NCBI RefSeq assembly: GCF_004519335.1
Contig: NZ_SOZD01000001.1
Span: 558,001 to 622,000 of the forward strand
DNA: 64,000 nt
Direction: 5' to 3'
Source: Jiella endophytica
GTDB taxonomy: Bacteria; Pseudomonadota; Alphaproteobacteria; Rhizobiales; Rhizobiaceae
In this document: positions 12,511-22,144 of the stretch, piece by piece
Layout: each line of letters opens with the position of its first letter
How positions within the stretch are numbered: the stretch's first letter is position 1
Notes under the pieces: model-generated
What the model saw: only the letters and a program-made list of their open reading frames with translations
What the model was told of the DNA's origin: nothing
The model's database searches: none
Program-made: the position numbers and the translations under genes

Positions 12511-15500
12511 TCACCGCCCCGGCCGCCCGGTCTTGCTGGGCCGGCGTTTGCGCTTCTGGTCGCCGGGGTCCTCGTAGGAGCCGCGGCCGATGCGTTCGCG
12601 GCGTGGTTCGACAAGCTCACCATGAGGGCGGGCGGGGGAGTCGGGCGCGGCCCCTCGTCCTTCGAGGCCCATTCCGGGCACCTCAGGATGAGGGGACTGA
12701 GAGGTGGGGCGGCCGGCAGGCTTTCCTTCAGGGTGAGGGGATTGAGTAGTCGTGTGCTCGGCAGGTTTCCCCTCATCCTGAGGTGCGAGCGGAGCGAGCC
12801 TCGAAGGGCGAGGGGAAACCGGGGCGCCGGCATTCGACGGCGTCGGCTTTTTCGGCGGCGTCTTGCCGGTGGGCTTTTCGGTGCGGCCGACGGTCATCTC
12901 ATCGAGGGTGTTCTTGCGGAAGTAGCTCCCCCCACCCCGACGCTCCGCGTCGACCCTCCCCACGTCGGGGGAGGGTGAGGCGCCGCGCCCGGCGTCCCTG
13001 GCTTCTCGGGACAGGGCCCGAGAATGACGATCGTCGGGCGCCCCGGAATGACGGGTGGGGGCGGCGCGGCCCGCCGGCACCGCCGTGTCGGTGCCGGGGC
13101 CCATGTCGTCGAGGCTCGGCTTACGGAACAGCGAGGCGGGGGCGGAAACCGTGCCGGAGCCGGGGGCCTTGAGCACCTCGCCGCGGGGGCCGAAGCGCTC
13201 GTCGCCTTGCGGGGCGCGGTCGCGCTTGGCCTTGCGGCCGTGCTTGGTGCGGCCGGTGGAGGGGCCCATGACGGACTCTTCCATGGCGACGGCGTCGGCG
13301 AGGGGGTCGCCGATATCCCGCTGGTGGGGAGGTCGCGCCGAAGGCGCGGGTGGGGGGGAGACCTTTCCGGAGCCTGTGCGGGACGAGCTACCGTCGCGAC
13401 CCCCACCCCTCGTGTGGCTTGGTTGGCGCGAGGAACCCCCACCCTGGCGCGAGCCGCCTGTCTCGCCCCGTCCTGCGGACTCCCTCAAGGGGGAGGTTGG
13501 GGCGCCAGCGTCCGCGCCGCCATCCAGCGAGACGTCGCCGCCGAATTCGAGCTCCTTGGCGTTGAGTTTCTTGATCTCGTCGCGCAGGCGCGCGGCGCGT
13601 TCGAAGTCGAGGTCGGCGGCGGATTCGCGCATCTGCTTTTCGAGATGCTCGATATGGGCGCGCAGATTGTTACCGACCAGCTCGCCTTCCTTGGCCGTCG
13701 GGCCGACATCGACGCGGACGTGGTCCTTTTCGTAGTAGCTGTCGAGGATGTCGGCGATCTTCGCCTTGACGCTCGCCGGCGTGATGCCGTGCTCGGCGTT
13801 CCAGGCCTCCTGCTTCTCGCGGCGGCGGGTGGTCTCGGCCATCGCCCGCTCCATCGAGCCGGTGACCTGGTCGGCATAGAGGATCACTTTGCCGTCGACG
13901 TTTCGCGCGGCGCGGCCGATGGTCTGGACGAGGGAGGTCTCCGAGCGCAGGAAACCTTCCTTGTCGGCGTCGAGGATCGCCACGAGGCCGCATTCGGGGA
14001 TGTCGAGGCCTTCCCGGAGGAGGTTGATGCCGACCAGCACGTCGAAGGCGCCGAGGCGGAGATCGCGGATGATCTCGATGCGCTCCAGCGTGTCGATGTC
14101 CGAATGCATGTAGCGGACCCGAATGCCCTGCTCGTGCAGATATTCGGTGAGGTCCTCGGCCATGCGCTTGGTCAGCACGGTGCAGAGGACGCGGTAGCCC
14201 TTGTCGACGGTCTCGCGGATTTCGCCGAGGAGGTCGTCGACCTGGGAGCGGGCGGGGCGGACCTCGACGGGCGGGTCGGTGAGGCCGGTGGGGCGGATCA
14301 CCTGTTCGGCGAAGACGCCGCCGGATTCCTCGAGCTCCCAGGAGGAGGGGGTGGCGGAGACGGCCACCGTCTGCGGGCGCATGGCGTCCCACTCCTCGAA
14401 GCGGAGGGGGCGGTTGTCCATGCAGGAGGGCAGGCGGAAACCGTATTCGGCGAGCGTCGCCTTGCGGCGGAAGTCGCCGCGATACATGGCGCCGATCTGC
14501 GGCACGGTGACGTGGCTCTCGTCGATGAAGACCAGCGCGTTGTCGGGGAGATATTCGAAGAGGGTCGGCGGCGGGTGGCCGGGGGCGCGGCCGGTGAGAT
14601 AGCGCGAATAGTTCTCGATGCCGGCGCAGGATCCGGTCGCCTCGATCATCTCGATGTCGAAACGCGTGCGCTGTTCCAGCCGCTGGGCCTCGAGCAGGCG
14701 GCCGGCCTTTTCCAGCTCGGCGAGGCGGTGCTTCAGTTCTTCCCTGATCGATTTCACCGCCTGGTTCAGTGTCGGGCGGGGGGTGACGTAGTGGGAATTG
14801 GCGTAGATCTTCACCGACTTCAGATCGTCGGTCTTCTGGCCGGTGAGGGGGTCGAACTCCTGGATCGCCTCGATCTCGTCGCCGAAGAGGGAGATACGCC
14901 AGGCGCGGTCCTCGAGGTGGGCGGGGAAGATCTCGATGGTGTCGCCGCGGACCCGGAACGAGCCGCGCTGAAAATCCATGTCGCGGCGCTTGTACTGCTG
15001 GGCGACGAGGTCGGCGAGGAGCTGGCGCTGGTCGAGCCGGTCGCCGATCGCCATCTGGAAGGTCATCGCCGTATAGGTCTCGACCGAGCCGATACCGTAG
15101 ATGCAGGAGACCGAGGCGACGATGATGACGTCGTCGCGCTCGAGCAGCGCCCGGGTTGCGGCATGGCGCATCCGGTCGATCTGCTCGTTGATCGAGGATT
15201 CCTTCTCGATATAGGTGTCCGAGCGCGGGACATAGGCCTCGGGCTGGTAGTAGTCGTAATAGGAGACGAAATACTCCACCGCGTTGTCCGGGAAGAAGGA
15301 CTTGAACTCGCCATAGAGCTGGGCGGCCAGCGTCTTGTTGGGGGCGAGGATCAGCGCCGGGCGCTGGGTGCGCTCGATGACATTGGCGACGGTGAAGGTC
15401 TTGCCCGAACCGGTGACGCCGAGCAGCACCTGGGTCTTGTCGTGGTCGGCGATGCCGGAGACGAGGTCGGCGATGGCGGTCGGCTGGTCGCCCATCGGCG

Positions 15501-16191
15501 TATAGTCCGAGGCGATGCGGAATTTGACGCCGCCCTCGGATTTTTCCGGCCGGGCCGGACGGTGCGGCAGCCAGACCTCGCCGTTCTTGATCAGCGGGTT
15601 GCCCTCGGAGATCAGCTTGGTCAGCGCCTCGACCGTGGCGGTGACGCCGCCCTCGGGCAGGCTCTTGGCGTCCTCCAGGCTGACATCCATGCCGGCGACC
15701 GGGTTGAGCCCGGCGGCGGCGCGCTGCTTCGGGTCGGTGGTGCCGCCCATGGAAGTGCCGCGCGCCGATTTCATCGGCTTTTTGTTCGCGTTCACGCTGT
15801 CGGCGCTACGCGCCTTCGCTCCACTTGGGCGGGCTGACCGCCCGACGGCCGGTCGGCCTCGCCTCGCTTCGCTCGGGTCGGCGTCTGCGTCGTCAGCCGA
15901 CGTCGGCGTTTTCCCGGCAGCCGTCTCAGGCGCGTCGCCGGCATCGGCCGATCGCTCGGCTTTGGTCTCGGTGCTGCGGGCGATCTCATCGGCCCAGCCG
16001 GAAATCGGGCCGGACAGGCCTTCGCCCGTATCGAAACCGGCCTGCGGCGCTTCCGCAAATCCGCCTGCGGCGCGCTCGGACGCATCGGAAAAATCCGTCA
16101 GCGGCCCGCGGCGTGCCGGGGCGGAAGGATCGAAGACGGCGTCGTCGCTCGATGACGGATGGCGGGGCGCTTTGCGGGGTCGGGAAGCCAT
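12511..16191 (-). CDS. uvrB: Excinuclease ABC subunit UvrB, greatly extended
   Basis: Damage-verification helicase of nucleotide excision repair. The core (about residues 218-887) matches the 673-aa E. coli protein: [14 protein letters not shown] at its start, Walker A GVTGSGKT (about 258-265), a DESHVT helicase motif, GRAARN motif VI, and a UVR domain ([12 protein letters not shown]). A disordered N-terminal extension of about 218 aa precedes it. The roughly 340-aa tail is built largely of palindromic repeat sequence read in frame, ending in [14 protein letters not shown] and KTGRPGR, which resembles rhizobial UvrB tails. The total is 1226 aa from the ATG at 16191; longer starts run through an unrelated divergent region. 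Confidence 0.93.
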   Translation of the reverse strand: MASRPRKAPRHPSSSDDAVFDPSAPARRGPLTDFSDASERAAGGFAEAPQAGFDTGEGLSGPISGWADEIARSTETKAERSADAGDAPETAAGKTPTSADDADADPSEARRGRPAVGRSARPSGAKARSADSVNANKKPMKSARGTSMGGTTDPKQRAAAGLNPVAGMDVSLEDAKSLPEGGVTATVEALTKLISEGNPLIKNGEVWLPHRPARPEKSEGGVKFRIASDYTPMGDQPTAIADLVSGIADHDKTQVLLGVTGSGKTFTVANVIERTQRPALILAPNKTLAAQLYGEFKSFFPDNAVEYFVSYYDYYQPEAYVPRSDTYIEKESSINEQIDRMRHAATRALLERDDVIIVASVSCIYGIGSVETYTAMTFQMAIGDRLDQRQLLADLVAQQYKRRDMDFQRGSFRVRGDTIEIFPAHLEDRAWRISLFGDEIEAIQEFDPLTGQKTDDLKSVKIYANSHYVTPRPTLNQAVKSIREELKHRLAELEKAGRLLEAQRLEQRTRFDIEMIEATGSCAGIENYSRYLTGRAPGHPPPTLFEYLPDNALVFIDESHVTVPQIGAMYRGDFRRKATLAEYGFRLPSCMDNRPLRFEEWDAMRPQTVAVSATPSSWELEESGGVFAEQVIRPTGLTDPPVEVRPARSQVDDLLGEIRETVDKGYRVLCTVLTKRMAEDLTEYLHEQGIRVRYMHSDIDTLERIEIIRDLRLGAFDVLVGINLLREGLDIPECGLVAILDADKEGFLRSETSLVQTIGRAARNVDGKVILYADQVTGSMERAMAETTRRREKQEAWNAEHGITPASVKAKIADILDSYYEKDHVRVDVGPTAKEGELVGNNLRAHIEHLEKQMRESAADLDFERAARLRDEIKKLNAKELEFGGDVSLDGGADAGAPTSPLRESAGRGETGGSRQGGGSSRQPSHTRGGGRDGSSSRTGSGKVSPPPAPSARPPHQRDIGDPLADAVAMEESVMGPSTGRTKHGRKAKRDRAPQGDERFGPRGEVLKAPGSGTVSAPASLFRKPSLDDMGPGTDTAVPAGRAAPTRHSGAPDDRHSRALSREARDAGRGASPSPDVGRVDAERRGGGSYFRKNTLDEMTVGRTEKPTGKTPPKKPTPSNAGAPVSPRPSRLAPLAPQDEGKPAEHTTTQSPHPEGKPAGRPTSQSPHPEVPGMGLEGRGAAPDSPARPHGELVEPRRERIGRGSYEDPGDQKRKRRPSKTGRPGR
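12652..12693. repeat. Intergenic-type palindromic repeat inside uvrB, arm 1
   Basis: CCTCGTCCTTCGAGG... CACCTCAGGATGAGG. It is an inverted copy of 12774-12816 and of a type usually found between genes in Rhizobiales. Here it is translated as part of the UvrB tail. Confidence 0.7.
12774..12816. repeat. Intergenic-type palindromic repeat inside uvrB, arm 2
   Basis: CCTCATCCTGAGGTGC, GAGCGGAGCGAGCC, then TCGAAGGGCGAGG. It is the inverted counterpart of 12652-12693, and is in frame within uvrB. Confidence 0.7.
13003..13024. repeat. Palindrome TTCTCGGG-N6-CCCGAGAA, copy 2, inside uvrB
   Basis: Same 8-bp arms and the same TGACG flank as 10599-10620, loop acaggg. It is read in frame in the UvrB tail. 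Confidence 0.75.
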
Positions 16192-16521
16192 GGCGGAACA
16201 TATAGTGACCATGGCGTGGGCTGGGAAGGTGGCGGCGGGACCGTCCACCGCTTTGCAACCGGGGCAGGCCGTGATCTGGCATGCCACGGCCTGATTGTAA
16301 GCCGGCCTGCCGATTGCATGCATTTTGTGCGTTGCGACAAAAGCCGTCGCGTCTGGCGGGCCACCGACACGCCGGCGGACCCGGCCAGCGAGGGCGCCGG
16401 TATCCGCCACCTCAGGCCAAACCCGCTGCGAGACAGGCGATGCGGACCCCGCAGCCGGCGCGCGGGCCGGCTTTGGCACGGTGCTTGCCTCGTTGTGTTC
16501 GCAACAGCATGGGGCACGTGC
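16192..16521. other. Divergent intergenic region, uvrB / ABC transporter
   Basis: This holds the promoters for uvrB (leftward) and the ABC importer (rightward). No THI box or other riboswitch core was recognised, and no LexA-like site was convincing. An open frame runs through it from 16159 but has no start context. Confidence 0.5.
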
Positions 16522-17295
16522 ATGAGCGACAAAGCCAGGCAACTCCAGATCACCGGGCTGGCCAAGACCTTCGCCACCAAGACCGGCAGCGTTCCGGTGG
16601 TGCGCGATCTGACCTTCGACATCCACGAGCAGGACTTCGTCTCGATCATCGGCCCGTCGGGCTGCGGCAAGACGACGATCTTCAACATGATCGCCGGGCT
16701 GCTCGACGCCGATGCCGGGACGATGCGCTATCGCGGCGAGCCGGTGGACGGGCTGCGCGGCCGCATCGGCTACATGATGCAGAAGGACCTTCTGTTTCCC
16801 TGGCGCACGGTGCTGCAGAACTGCCTGCTCGGCCTGGAAATGCGCAATGTCGACCGCAGGGAAGCCCGCGAAAAGGCGCTGGACTATCTCGAGACCTTCG
16901 GCCTGAAGGGCTTCGAGAACGCCTATCCGAGCACTCTGTCCGGCGGCCAGCGCCAGCGCGTCGCGCTGATCCGCACGCTGGTGATGGATCCGGACATCCT
17001 GCTTCTCGACGAGCCGTTCTCGGCCCTCGACTACCAGACGCGGCTGCATCTCGAAGGGGTGCTGGTCGACGCGGTGGAGACTGCCGGCAAGACGGTGATC
17101 CTGATCACCCACGACGTCGACGAGGCGGTCGCCTTGTCGAAGCGGGTGGTGGTGCTCTCCGGCCGGCCCTCCAAGGTGAAGGCGATCCACGACATCGATC
17201 TCGCCAGCCATTCGCCGATCGAGTCGCGCTCCGACCCGAACTTCTCCCGCTACTTTCACCTGCTCTGCAACGAGCTCGACATCCAGACCCAGTGA
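16522..17295 (+). CDS. ABC importer ATPase, nitrate/sulfonate/NMT1 type
   Basis: A 257-aa ATPase of the SsuB/TauB/ThiZ group. Walker A is GPSGCGKTT (residues 44-52), the signature is LSGGQRQR, Walker B is [12 protein letters not shown], and the switch is ITHDVDEAV. The ATG at 16522 starts the conserved region; upstream in-frame sequence is unlike the family. It is followed 21 bp later by the permease and then the binding protein, giving a complete importer. The substrate is unknown; sulfonate, pyrimidine precursors and aromatic acids are all used by relatives. Confidence 0.9.
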   Translation: MSDKARQLQITGLAKTFATKTGSVPVVRDLTFDIHEQDFVSIIGPSGCGKTTIFNMIAGLLDADAGTMRYRGEPVDGLRGRIGYMMQKDLLFPWRTVLQNCLLGLEMRNVDRREAREKALDYLETFGLKGFENAYPSTLSGGQRQRVALIRTLVMDPDILLLDEPFSALDYQTRLHLEGVLVDAVETAGKTVILITHDVDEAVALSKRVVVLSGRPSKVKAIHDIDLASHSPIESRSDPNFSRYFHLLCNELDIQTQ

Positions 17296-17316
17296 GGCAA
17301 ACCCAGTGAGGTCCGC

Positions 17317-18183
17317 ATGAGCGTCACCGCATCGAACGAGCGCGGCGTGGCCAAGGCCGGCCCGAAGCCGCGCGCCTATTTCCAGCTGTCCGGCGACGGG
17401 CTCGGCGGCGGGCTGACCCGCGGCCTTTTGCAGCTCGTGGTCGTCGTCGCCTTCTTCGTCGCCTGGGAGCTCGGCGTGCGCTTCGGCGGCATTTCCGGCT
17501 TCCTGTTCGGCCAGCCCTCGGGGATCTTCGCCAATTTCGGCCGGATGATCATGAACGGCCAACTCTTCGTCGACACCGGCTACACCGCCCTCGAGGCGAT
17601 CACCGGCTTCGTCCTCGGCACCATCGCCGGCACCGCCATCGGCCTGTCGCTGTGGTATTCCGTCGGCGTCGCCAAGCTGGTCGAGCCCTTCGTCATCGCC
17701 ATGAACTCGGTGCCGAAGATCGCGCTGGCGCCGCTGATCATCCTGTGGTTCGGCACCGGCTATTCCTCGAAGATCGCCCTTGCCATCGCGATGACGGCGA
17801 TCGTCGCGCTGATCACCGCCTATCAGGCGGCCCGCGACGCCGACAAGGATCTGCAGCGGCTGCTGCGCTCGATGGGCGCCGACAAGCACCGGATCTTCTT
17901 CAAGGCGGTGGTGCCGTCGTCGCTGCCGGCGGTGATCGCCACCTTCCGGATCAATATCGGCTTCGCGCTGGTCGGCGCGGTGGTCGGCGAGTTCATCTCC
18001 TCCCAGCACGGCCTCGGCCACCTCGTCTTCACCGCCTCCAACCTCTACGACCTCAACACGGTCTGGGTCGGGCTGTTCTCGCTGATGATCCTCGGCTTCG
18101 CCCTCTATCACATCGTCAATTTCATCGAGCGCCGGGTGCTGCCCTGGAAGCAGGATCTCAGCACCCGCCAGGTCGCCGCCTGA
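17317..18183 (+). CDS. ABC importer permease, nitrate/sulfonate/NMT1 type
   Basis: A 288-aa inner-membrane permease with about six helices. The first is near residues 40-58 ([18 protein letters not shown]), and the BPD_transp_1 EAA region lies near residues 185-205 ([18 protein letters not shown]). It fits the SsuC/TauC/ThiX group. It lies between the ATPase and binding-protein genes on the same strand with short gaps, so one operon is likely. Confidence 0.9.
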   Translation: MSVTASNERGVAKAGPKPRAYFQLSGDGLGGGLTRGLLQLVVVVAFFVAWELGVRFGGISGFLFGQPSGIFANFGRMIMNGQLFVDTGYTALEAITGFVLGTIAGTAIGLSLWYSVGVAKLVEPFVIAMNSVPKIALAPLIILWFGTGYSSKIALAIAMTAIVALITAYQAARDADKDLQRLLRSMGADKHRIFFKAVVPSSLPAVIATFRINIGFALVGAVVGEFISSQHGLGHLVFTASNLYDLNTVWVGLFSLMILGFALYHIVNFIERRVLPWKQDLSTRQVAA

Positions 18184-18233
18184 GCGTGCCCGTCTCCCGA
18201 CCAACCCCTCCCAAACCAGCAGGAAACAGGACC

Positions 18234-19193
18234 ATGAAGAAACTCCTCGCCATTCTCGCAACGACGGCGCTCGTTTCGCTGACCGCTCCCGCGCTTGCCC
18301 AGGAGAAGACCGACGTCACCATCTCCCAGGCCTTCCAGTCGCTGCTCTATCTGCCGCTCTATGTCGCCATCGACGACGGCATGTTCGACGATGCCGGGCT
18401 GAACGTCACCAAGGAGAGCGCCGGCTCCGGCCCGACGGCGCTGAACTCGGTGATCTCCGGCAGCGCCGACTTCTCGCTGCACGGCCCGGAATGGACCGCC
18501 ATCGCCTTCGAGAAGGGCGCGCCGGTGAAGACCATCGCCAATGTCGTCAACGGCGCGGCCGTGTGGATCCTCGCCGACGAGGATTTCGACTACAAGGGCC
18601 CGGAAAGCTTCTCGGGCCAGACCGTCGTCGCCGGCATGATGCCGACCACCTCGACCTCGCTGTTCCTGAAGCTCCTGTCGGAGAAGGGCGTCGACAAGGA
18701 CAGCGTCAAGACCATCCAGGTGCAGATCGGCGCCGAGCCGGCCCCCTTCATCGGCGGCCAGGCGCCGCTGGCGGTGATGTACGAGCCGGGCGTCGACCAG
18801 GCGGTGGCCGAGGGCAAGAAGGTGATCCTGTCTTTCCCGAAGGAATACGGCCCCTACGCCTTCTCGACCATCATGGCGCGCAGCGACGTCGACGAGGACA
18901 AGGCGACGAAGTTCGTCGCCGGGCTGCAGAAGGCGCTGGAGACCATCCAGAAGGACCCGGCCGAGGCGGTGAAGGTCGCCCAGAAGGAGTTTCCGAACCT
19001 CGATCCGAAGGTGGTCGAGGCGGCGGTAAAGCGGATGATCGACGACGGCGTCTATGCGCCCAGCGTCGACATCACCAAGGAGGCGATGGAGACCAGCCTC
19101 GGCGTGCAGATTGCGCTGGGCAATCTCGGCTCGCAGCCGGATTTTTCGAAGTTCGTCGACAAGACTTTTATCGACAAGGCGATGGGCGAGTAG
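18234..19193 (+). CDS. ABC importer substrate-binding protein, NMT1/SsuA-like
   Basis: A 319-aa periplasmic binding protein with a Sec signal peptide cut near ALAQ-E (residues 23-24). The mature start [20 protein letters not shown] and the following [13 protein letters not shown] are typical of the NMT1/THI5-like fold. The SSLF-type sugar or phosphate loops of known families are not evident. The start is the ATG preceded by AGGAAA. It completes the three-gene importer. No metabolic gene sits beside it to reveal the ligand. Confidence 0.88.
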   Translation: MKKLLAILATTALVSLTAPALAQEKTDVTISQAFQSLLYLPLYVAIDDGMFDDAGLNVTKESAGSGPTALNSVISGSADFSLHGPEWTAIAFEKGAPVKTIANVVNGAAVWILADEDFDYKGPESFSGQTVVAGMMPTTSTSLFLKLLSEKGVDKDSVKTIQVQIGAEPAPFIGGQAPLAVMYEPGVDQAVAEGKKVILSFPKEYGPYAFSTIMARSDVDEDKATKFVAGLQKALETIQKDPAEAVKVAQKEFPNLDPKVVEAAVKRMIDDGVYAPSVDITKEAMETSLGVQIALGNLGSQPDFSKFVDKTFIDKAMGE

Positions 19194-19333
19194 GGCCTAA
19201 AAGCCATCGCGGAATGAGGGCAGGGCCGTGCGCGAGGAGCGCGCGCCTTGCCTGTTTGGAGCGTGGCTTGCGGCAGTAGCTGCTGTTCCAGTTATAGCGC
19301 ACGTGGCGCACGTGCTGTCCAACCAGCGCGTAG

Positions 19334-19933
19334 TCATACTTGATATCGAATTGCCGATCCGCCGCTCAAAACATCGTCTGGTGACTGGTTATGAAGAAGA
19401 AGGTTTTTGATCGGATCGACGACCTCTTTTCGAAGTGCGTCATGACCGTCGATTGCCATCAGGGGTACAGTGAAGAACCAAGTGCGATTCAGCCAAGGTT
19501 TGTCGGCATTCTCCCATTCGAGCAGCCGGCCGTCAGCATGACGCGTGCAACCGCGGCTCTCCTCGGAAATCGGGCGGCCGTCCATGCCGATGGCGACCTC
19601 ATCAACTTCCCAGCCCGTGTCAAACTTCGGTGCGTAGGCGCAAGTGAGAAAGGCGCGCCGGGCATGAGCCCATGATGACGGAATCTCAGGTCGTGCCAAG
19701 TCGAAAACGAACAGAAGTTGGCTTGGCAGACGCTGCCGCCCAACCAGTTTGTGAATTTTGAAGTGATATCCTGTCCGCGAATATGCCCAGTCATCTCCCA
19801 AGTTTTCTTCAGTCGAAGCGCCAAGGGTGAGGTCCGGCGAAAACCCACTTGGAAGCGCAGCCACCAATCGATCGATCTCCGCCCACACAATTTCGGCAGT
19901 CGCAAAAGCATTGAAGATCGGGTCGCTCGTCAT
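19334..19933 (-). CDS. Hypothetical protein, partner of the PD-(D/E)XK protein
   Basis: A 199-aa ORF whose ATG overlaps the upstream stop by 4 bp (ATGA), implying obligate coupling. It has no signal peptide or membrane helix. Visible features are a W-rich middle (DDWAYSRTGYHFKIHKLVG) and an HxxGRLLEWEN segment. I do not recognise the family. Base composition is less GC-rich than its neighbours, and codon use looks atypical, so transfer is likely. It may regulate, inhibit or target the nuclease-like upstream protein. Confidence 0.65.
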   Translation of the reverse strand: MTSDPIFNAFATAEIVWAEIDRLVAALPSGFSPDLTLGASTEENLGDDWAYSRTGYHFKIHKLVGRQRLPSQLLFVFDLARPEIPSSWAHARRAFLTCAYAPKFDTGWEVDEVAIGMDGRPISEESRGCTRHADGRLLEWENADKPWLNRTWFFTVPLMAIDGHDALRKEVVDPIKNLLLHNQSPDDVLSGGSAIRYQV

Positions 19934-20619
19934 GTCGTCTCCCTCCAGAAGACTGGCTCGTTCGGGGTTGAGACCTCATTTGTCAGCGTAAAGCCCTGAA
20001 AATCGATCTGCTCGGCGCGTGTCAGAAATTCGCCCACCAGCGCACCCCAGCGTCCCTCGGCTGCCTGAGGATCGCGCGTTCGAAGCGCATTTGCCGCACC
20101 ATGAAGCTGCACCCATGTCCGCTCGACGACGTTCGCCAAGGTGGCACGCAAGCGGTATTTGGTAATCGCAACCATCACCATGGCGGTAGCGTCGGGATAG
20201 TGCGCCGCTACTGCGCGACGCTGTCGATCGATTTCAGTCTGAATGTGATCGCTGCTGACATTCCAGTCCCATTTCACCTCACCGACCAGCACAACCTGGG
20301 GGCCCGCCTCGAAGTCGAAGCGTAACAAAAAGTCTGGCTCGCATCGCGTCTGGCGGTCAGTTTCGGCCCACGATCTGTCCCTCAAACCTTCAGGCCATAG
20401 CTGGATGTGGTGGGCACAGGGAGTCCGGCCCTGAAAGGCATCGGCGAGAGTGGGACCCGAGATTTCGAGCGCGACCGCTGCGGCCGCTTTCGCGCTCATG
20501 AAGGCGAGCGGGGTGAAGACCATGGAGGTCACCCCGTCCTCGTCCTTGCCAATCTTGTGATCGCTTCTCACGTGCATAAGCACGCGACGGACGTTCTTCT
20601 GATTGAATGCGTGGAGCAT
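19930..20619 (-). CDS. PD-(D/E)XK superfamily nuclease-like protein
   Basis: A 229-aa protein with a likely restriction-type active site: E94-P95-D96 in CEPDFLLRF, followed after a hydrophobic strand (VVLVG) by E114-V-K116 in GEVKWDWN. This spacing and strand order fit the PD-(D/E)XK core. A helix with IDRQRRA follows. It has no methylase or helicase domain. It heads a two-gene unit with the overlapping 19334-19933 gene. Lower GC and isolation suggest an acquired module. A function in DNA cleavage is inferred from the motif only. Confidence 0.65.
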   Translation of the reverse strand: MLHAFNQKNVRRVLMHVRSDHKIGKDEDGVTSMVFTPLAFMSAKAAAAVALEISGPTLADAFQGRTPCAHHIQLWPEGLRDRSWAETDRQTRCEPDFLLRFDFEAGPQVVLVGEVKWDWNVSSDHIQTEIDRQRRAVAAHYPDATAMVMVAITKYRLRATLANVVERTWVQLHGAANALRTRDPQAAEGRWGALVGEFLTRAEQIDFQGFTLTNEVSTPNEPVFWRETT

Positions 20620-20731
20620 TCAGTCAACCTATACTAACGCAGTCGAAATACAACTCCTGCGCGGCGCCGGCTGTATTGCACCCTGAAAACCGGCGCGGTC
20701 GCGGCCGACCGCTCGAAGAGTGCCGCCCCCC

Positions 20732-20826
20732 TCAATCCTCCGGCAGGGCGTAGGCGATGTAGTAGTCGCCGACCGGCGTCTCGATGAAGTGATGGCCGCC
20801 GGCCTGGATGACCAGATATTCGCGGC
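20732..20826 (-). pseudogene. Duplicated 3' end of the PQQ dehydrogenase gene (fragment)
   Basis: Bases 20731-20826 match 23791-23886 at a constant offset of 3060 with three mismatches in 96 bp. In frame they encode REYLVIQAGGHHF, then I (M in the intact gene), then ETPVGDYYIAYALPED and a stop. Two of the three differences are silent and one is conservative, as expected of formerly coding DNA. An open frame extends upstream to 20998 by chance. It borders the radical SAM cassette. Confidence 0.88.
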
Positions 20827-21004
20827 TTTTTTGATATCGGGATCGAAAAGCTGCCATTTCGCGCTCAGTCAGTTTCAAACCATTGATCAGGCGGTGCGAG
20901 ACCGTCGGCAAATGGGGCCGGGAGGAGTGTGTTCGCACCGTGCATGATCGGAAGGCGGAATATCTTCGCTGGCGATACCGAGCCGCCGCCCCATGCAACG
21001 ATGA

Positions 21005-22144
21005 TCATGTCGACGCCGGCGTGAGGGGTCGTTCGGGCAGAAGGAACAGATCGGCCCAGGAGGCCCAGACATCCAGCCACATCTCGAACGATTCGTCGCT
21101 TCGGGTGAACGATCTCAATCGATTCAGGATCGTCGCATAGCTCTGCGCATAAGCGCGGCATTCCCGACAATCGATGTTCGGGGAGCAGCACTTGCCGTCG
21201 TTTTCGCTGAGGTCGACATTGTAGTGACGGTGCTTGCGCGTAAGACGATTGCCGCAGTCGAGAGGCAGTCCTTGATCGTCAAGCGTGTAAAGCCCTTCAG
21301 GTCGCGTCACCCACCGATCGTAGGCCATGTTGTAGCGAACAGTATCCGGATGACGATCCGACGCGGCAGTGATGGCTCTGCTGGCGCGTTCGAAATCTTC
21401 CCGACCCATGATGAGCCCGACCCCTTGCGCGCCGAGCCGGAAGTAGTCGCTTTCCTCTGTGCTCTGGATGGCAAGTCGCGTCAGATAGTCGTCGGTCGGA
21501 GAGAAATAGCTGAAGGTCAGCGGCACGCCATGGGCCGCGCAGGCATCTGCTACGGGTGCGATCGAGTCGATATTCGTCCGGTTGATCGTGTAGACGGCCA
21601 GAGCCCGCGCATCGCCGCTGTAGTTGCGCAGCGCCTTTTCACCATTGGATGCCCCGCGCAACGCGGCTGCGTCCGCGGTGTCGCCCCAGAGCGAGATATG
21701 GATCCGATAGCGGATGTCGGCGGGCAGGCGCTTGATACCGTTCGTAAACACCACCCCGCGCGGAATAGAGCGCTGTGCGGCGCGCAAGACGTCGGGCACG
21801 AGCGAAGGCTCAGCGCCGGCGAAGTAGCCGAAATTGACGCCGCGGCCCGCCTCGTTCGCGAAGAAATCGTCCCATCGCTCCATCGCCTTCACCTCGCGGC
21901 GCGCCTTGTAGGCAAGGCCGGAGAAATAGAGGCACCCCTCGCAGGTCAGATTACAGACGTCGGAGATGTCGTAGTTGCTCGATACGATCGTCCCGATGCG
22001 GCTGCGCATGGCGCGGTAGCGGGCCTGAAGCCTCGGGTGCTGATCCTCGCGAGCAGGACGCAGCCGAACCGGCGATGTGCCTTCCGCCATCGCGCCGGGC
22101 TGCGCTGCTGCACGAAAGCAAATGTCAGGCGCCGGATCCGACAC
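21005..22144 (-). CDS. Radical SAM protein with C-terminal cysteine cluster
   Basis: A radical SAM enzyme of 379 aa if started at GTG 22144, which overlaps the upstream TAG stop and has AAGG 7 bases before it; ATG at 22090 is the alternative. The cluster motif is C64-x3-C68-x2-C71 (CNLTCEGC), followed by the GG-like NFGYFAGAEPSL region and HISLWG. A second cysteine group near the C-terminus (GKCCSPNIDCRECRAY) could hold an extra cluster, as in SPASM or Twitch enzymes. The substrate is unknown. It is translationally coupled to the TPR/hydrolase gene. Confidence 0.8.
   Translation of the reverse strand: MSDPAPDICFRAAAQPGAMAEGTSPVRLRPAREDQHPRLQARYRAMRSRIGTIVSSNYDISDVCNLTCEGCLYFSGLAYKARREVKAMERWDDFFANEAGRGVNFGYFAGAEPSLVPDVLRAAQRSIPRGVVFTNGIKRLPADIRYRIHISLWGDTADAAALRGASNGEKALRNYSGDARALAVYTINRTNIDSIAPVADACAAHGVPLTFSYFSPTDDYLTRLAIQSTEESDYFRLGAQGVGLIMGREDFERASRAITAASDRHPDTVRYNMAYDRWVTRPEGLYTLDDQGLPLDCGNRLTRKHRHYNVDLSENDGKCCSPNIDCRECRAYAQSYATILNRLRSFTRSDESFEMWLDVWASWADLFLLPERPLTPAST

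Noticed and set aside
13024-15837. 937-codon open frame antisense to uvrB
   Set aside because: Mirror of the UvrB core in a GC-rich genome; no ribosome site or motif.
16192-16521. TPP riboswitch for the NMT1-type importer
   Set aside because: No CTGAGA/ACCTGA-type core found.
20732-20998. Independent 88-aa gene
   Set aside because: Its last 32 codons copy the dehydrogenase end and the rest has no coding features; treated as a fragment.
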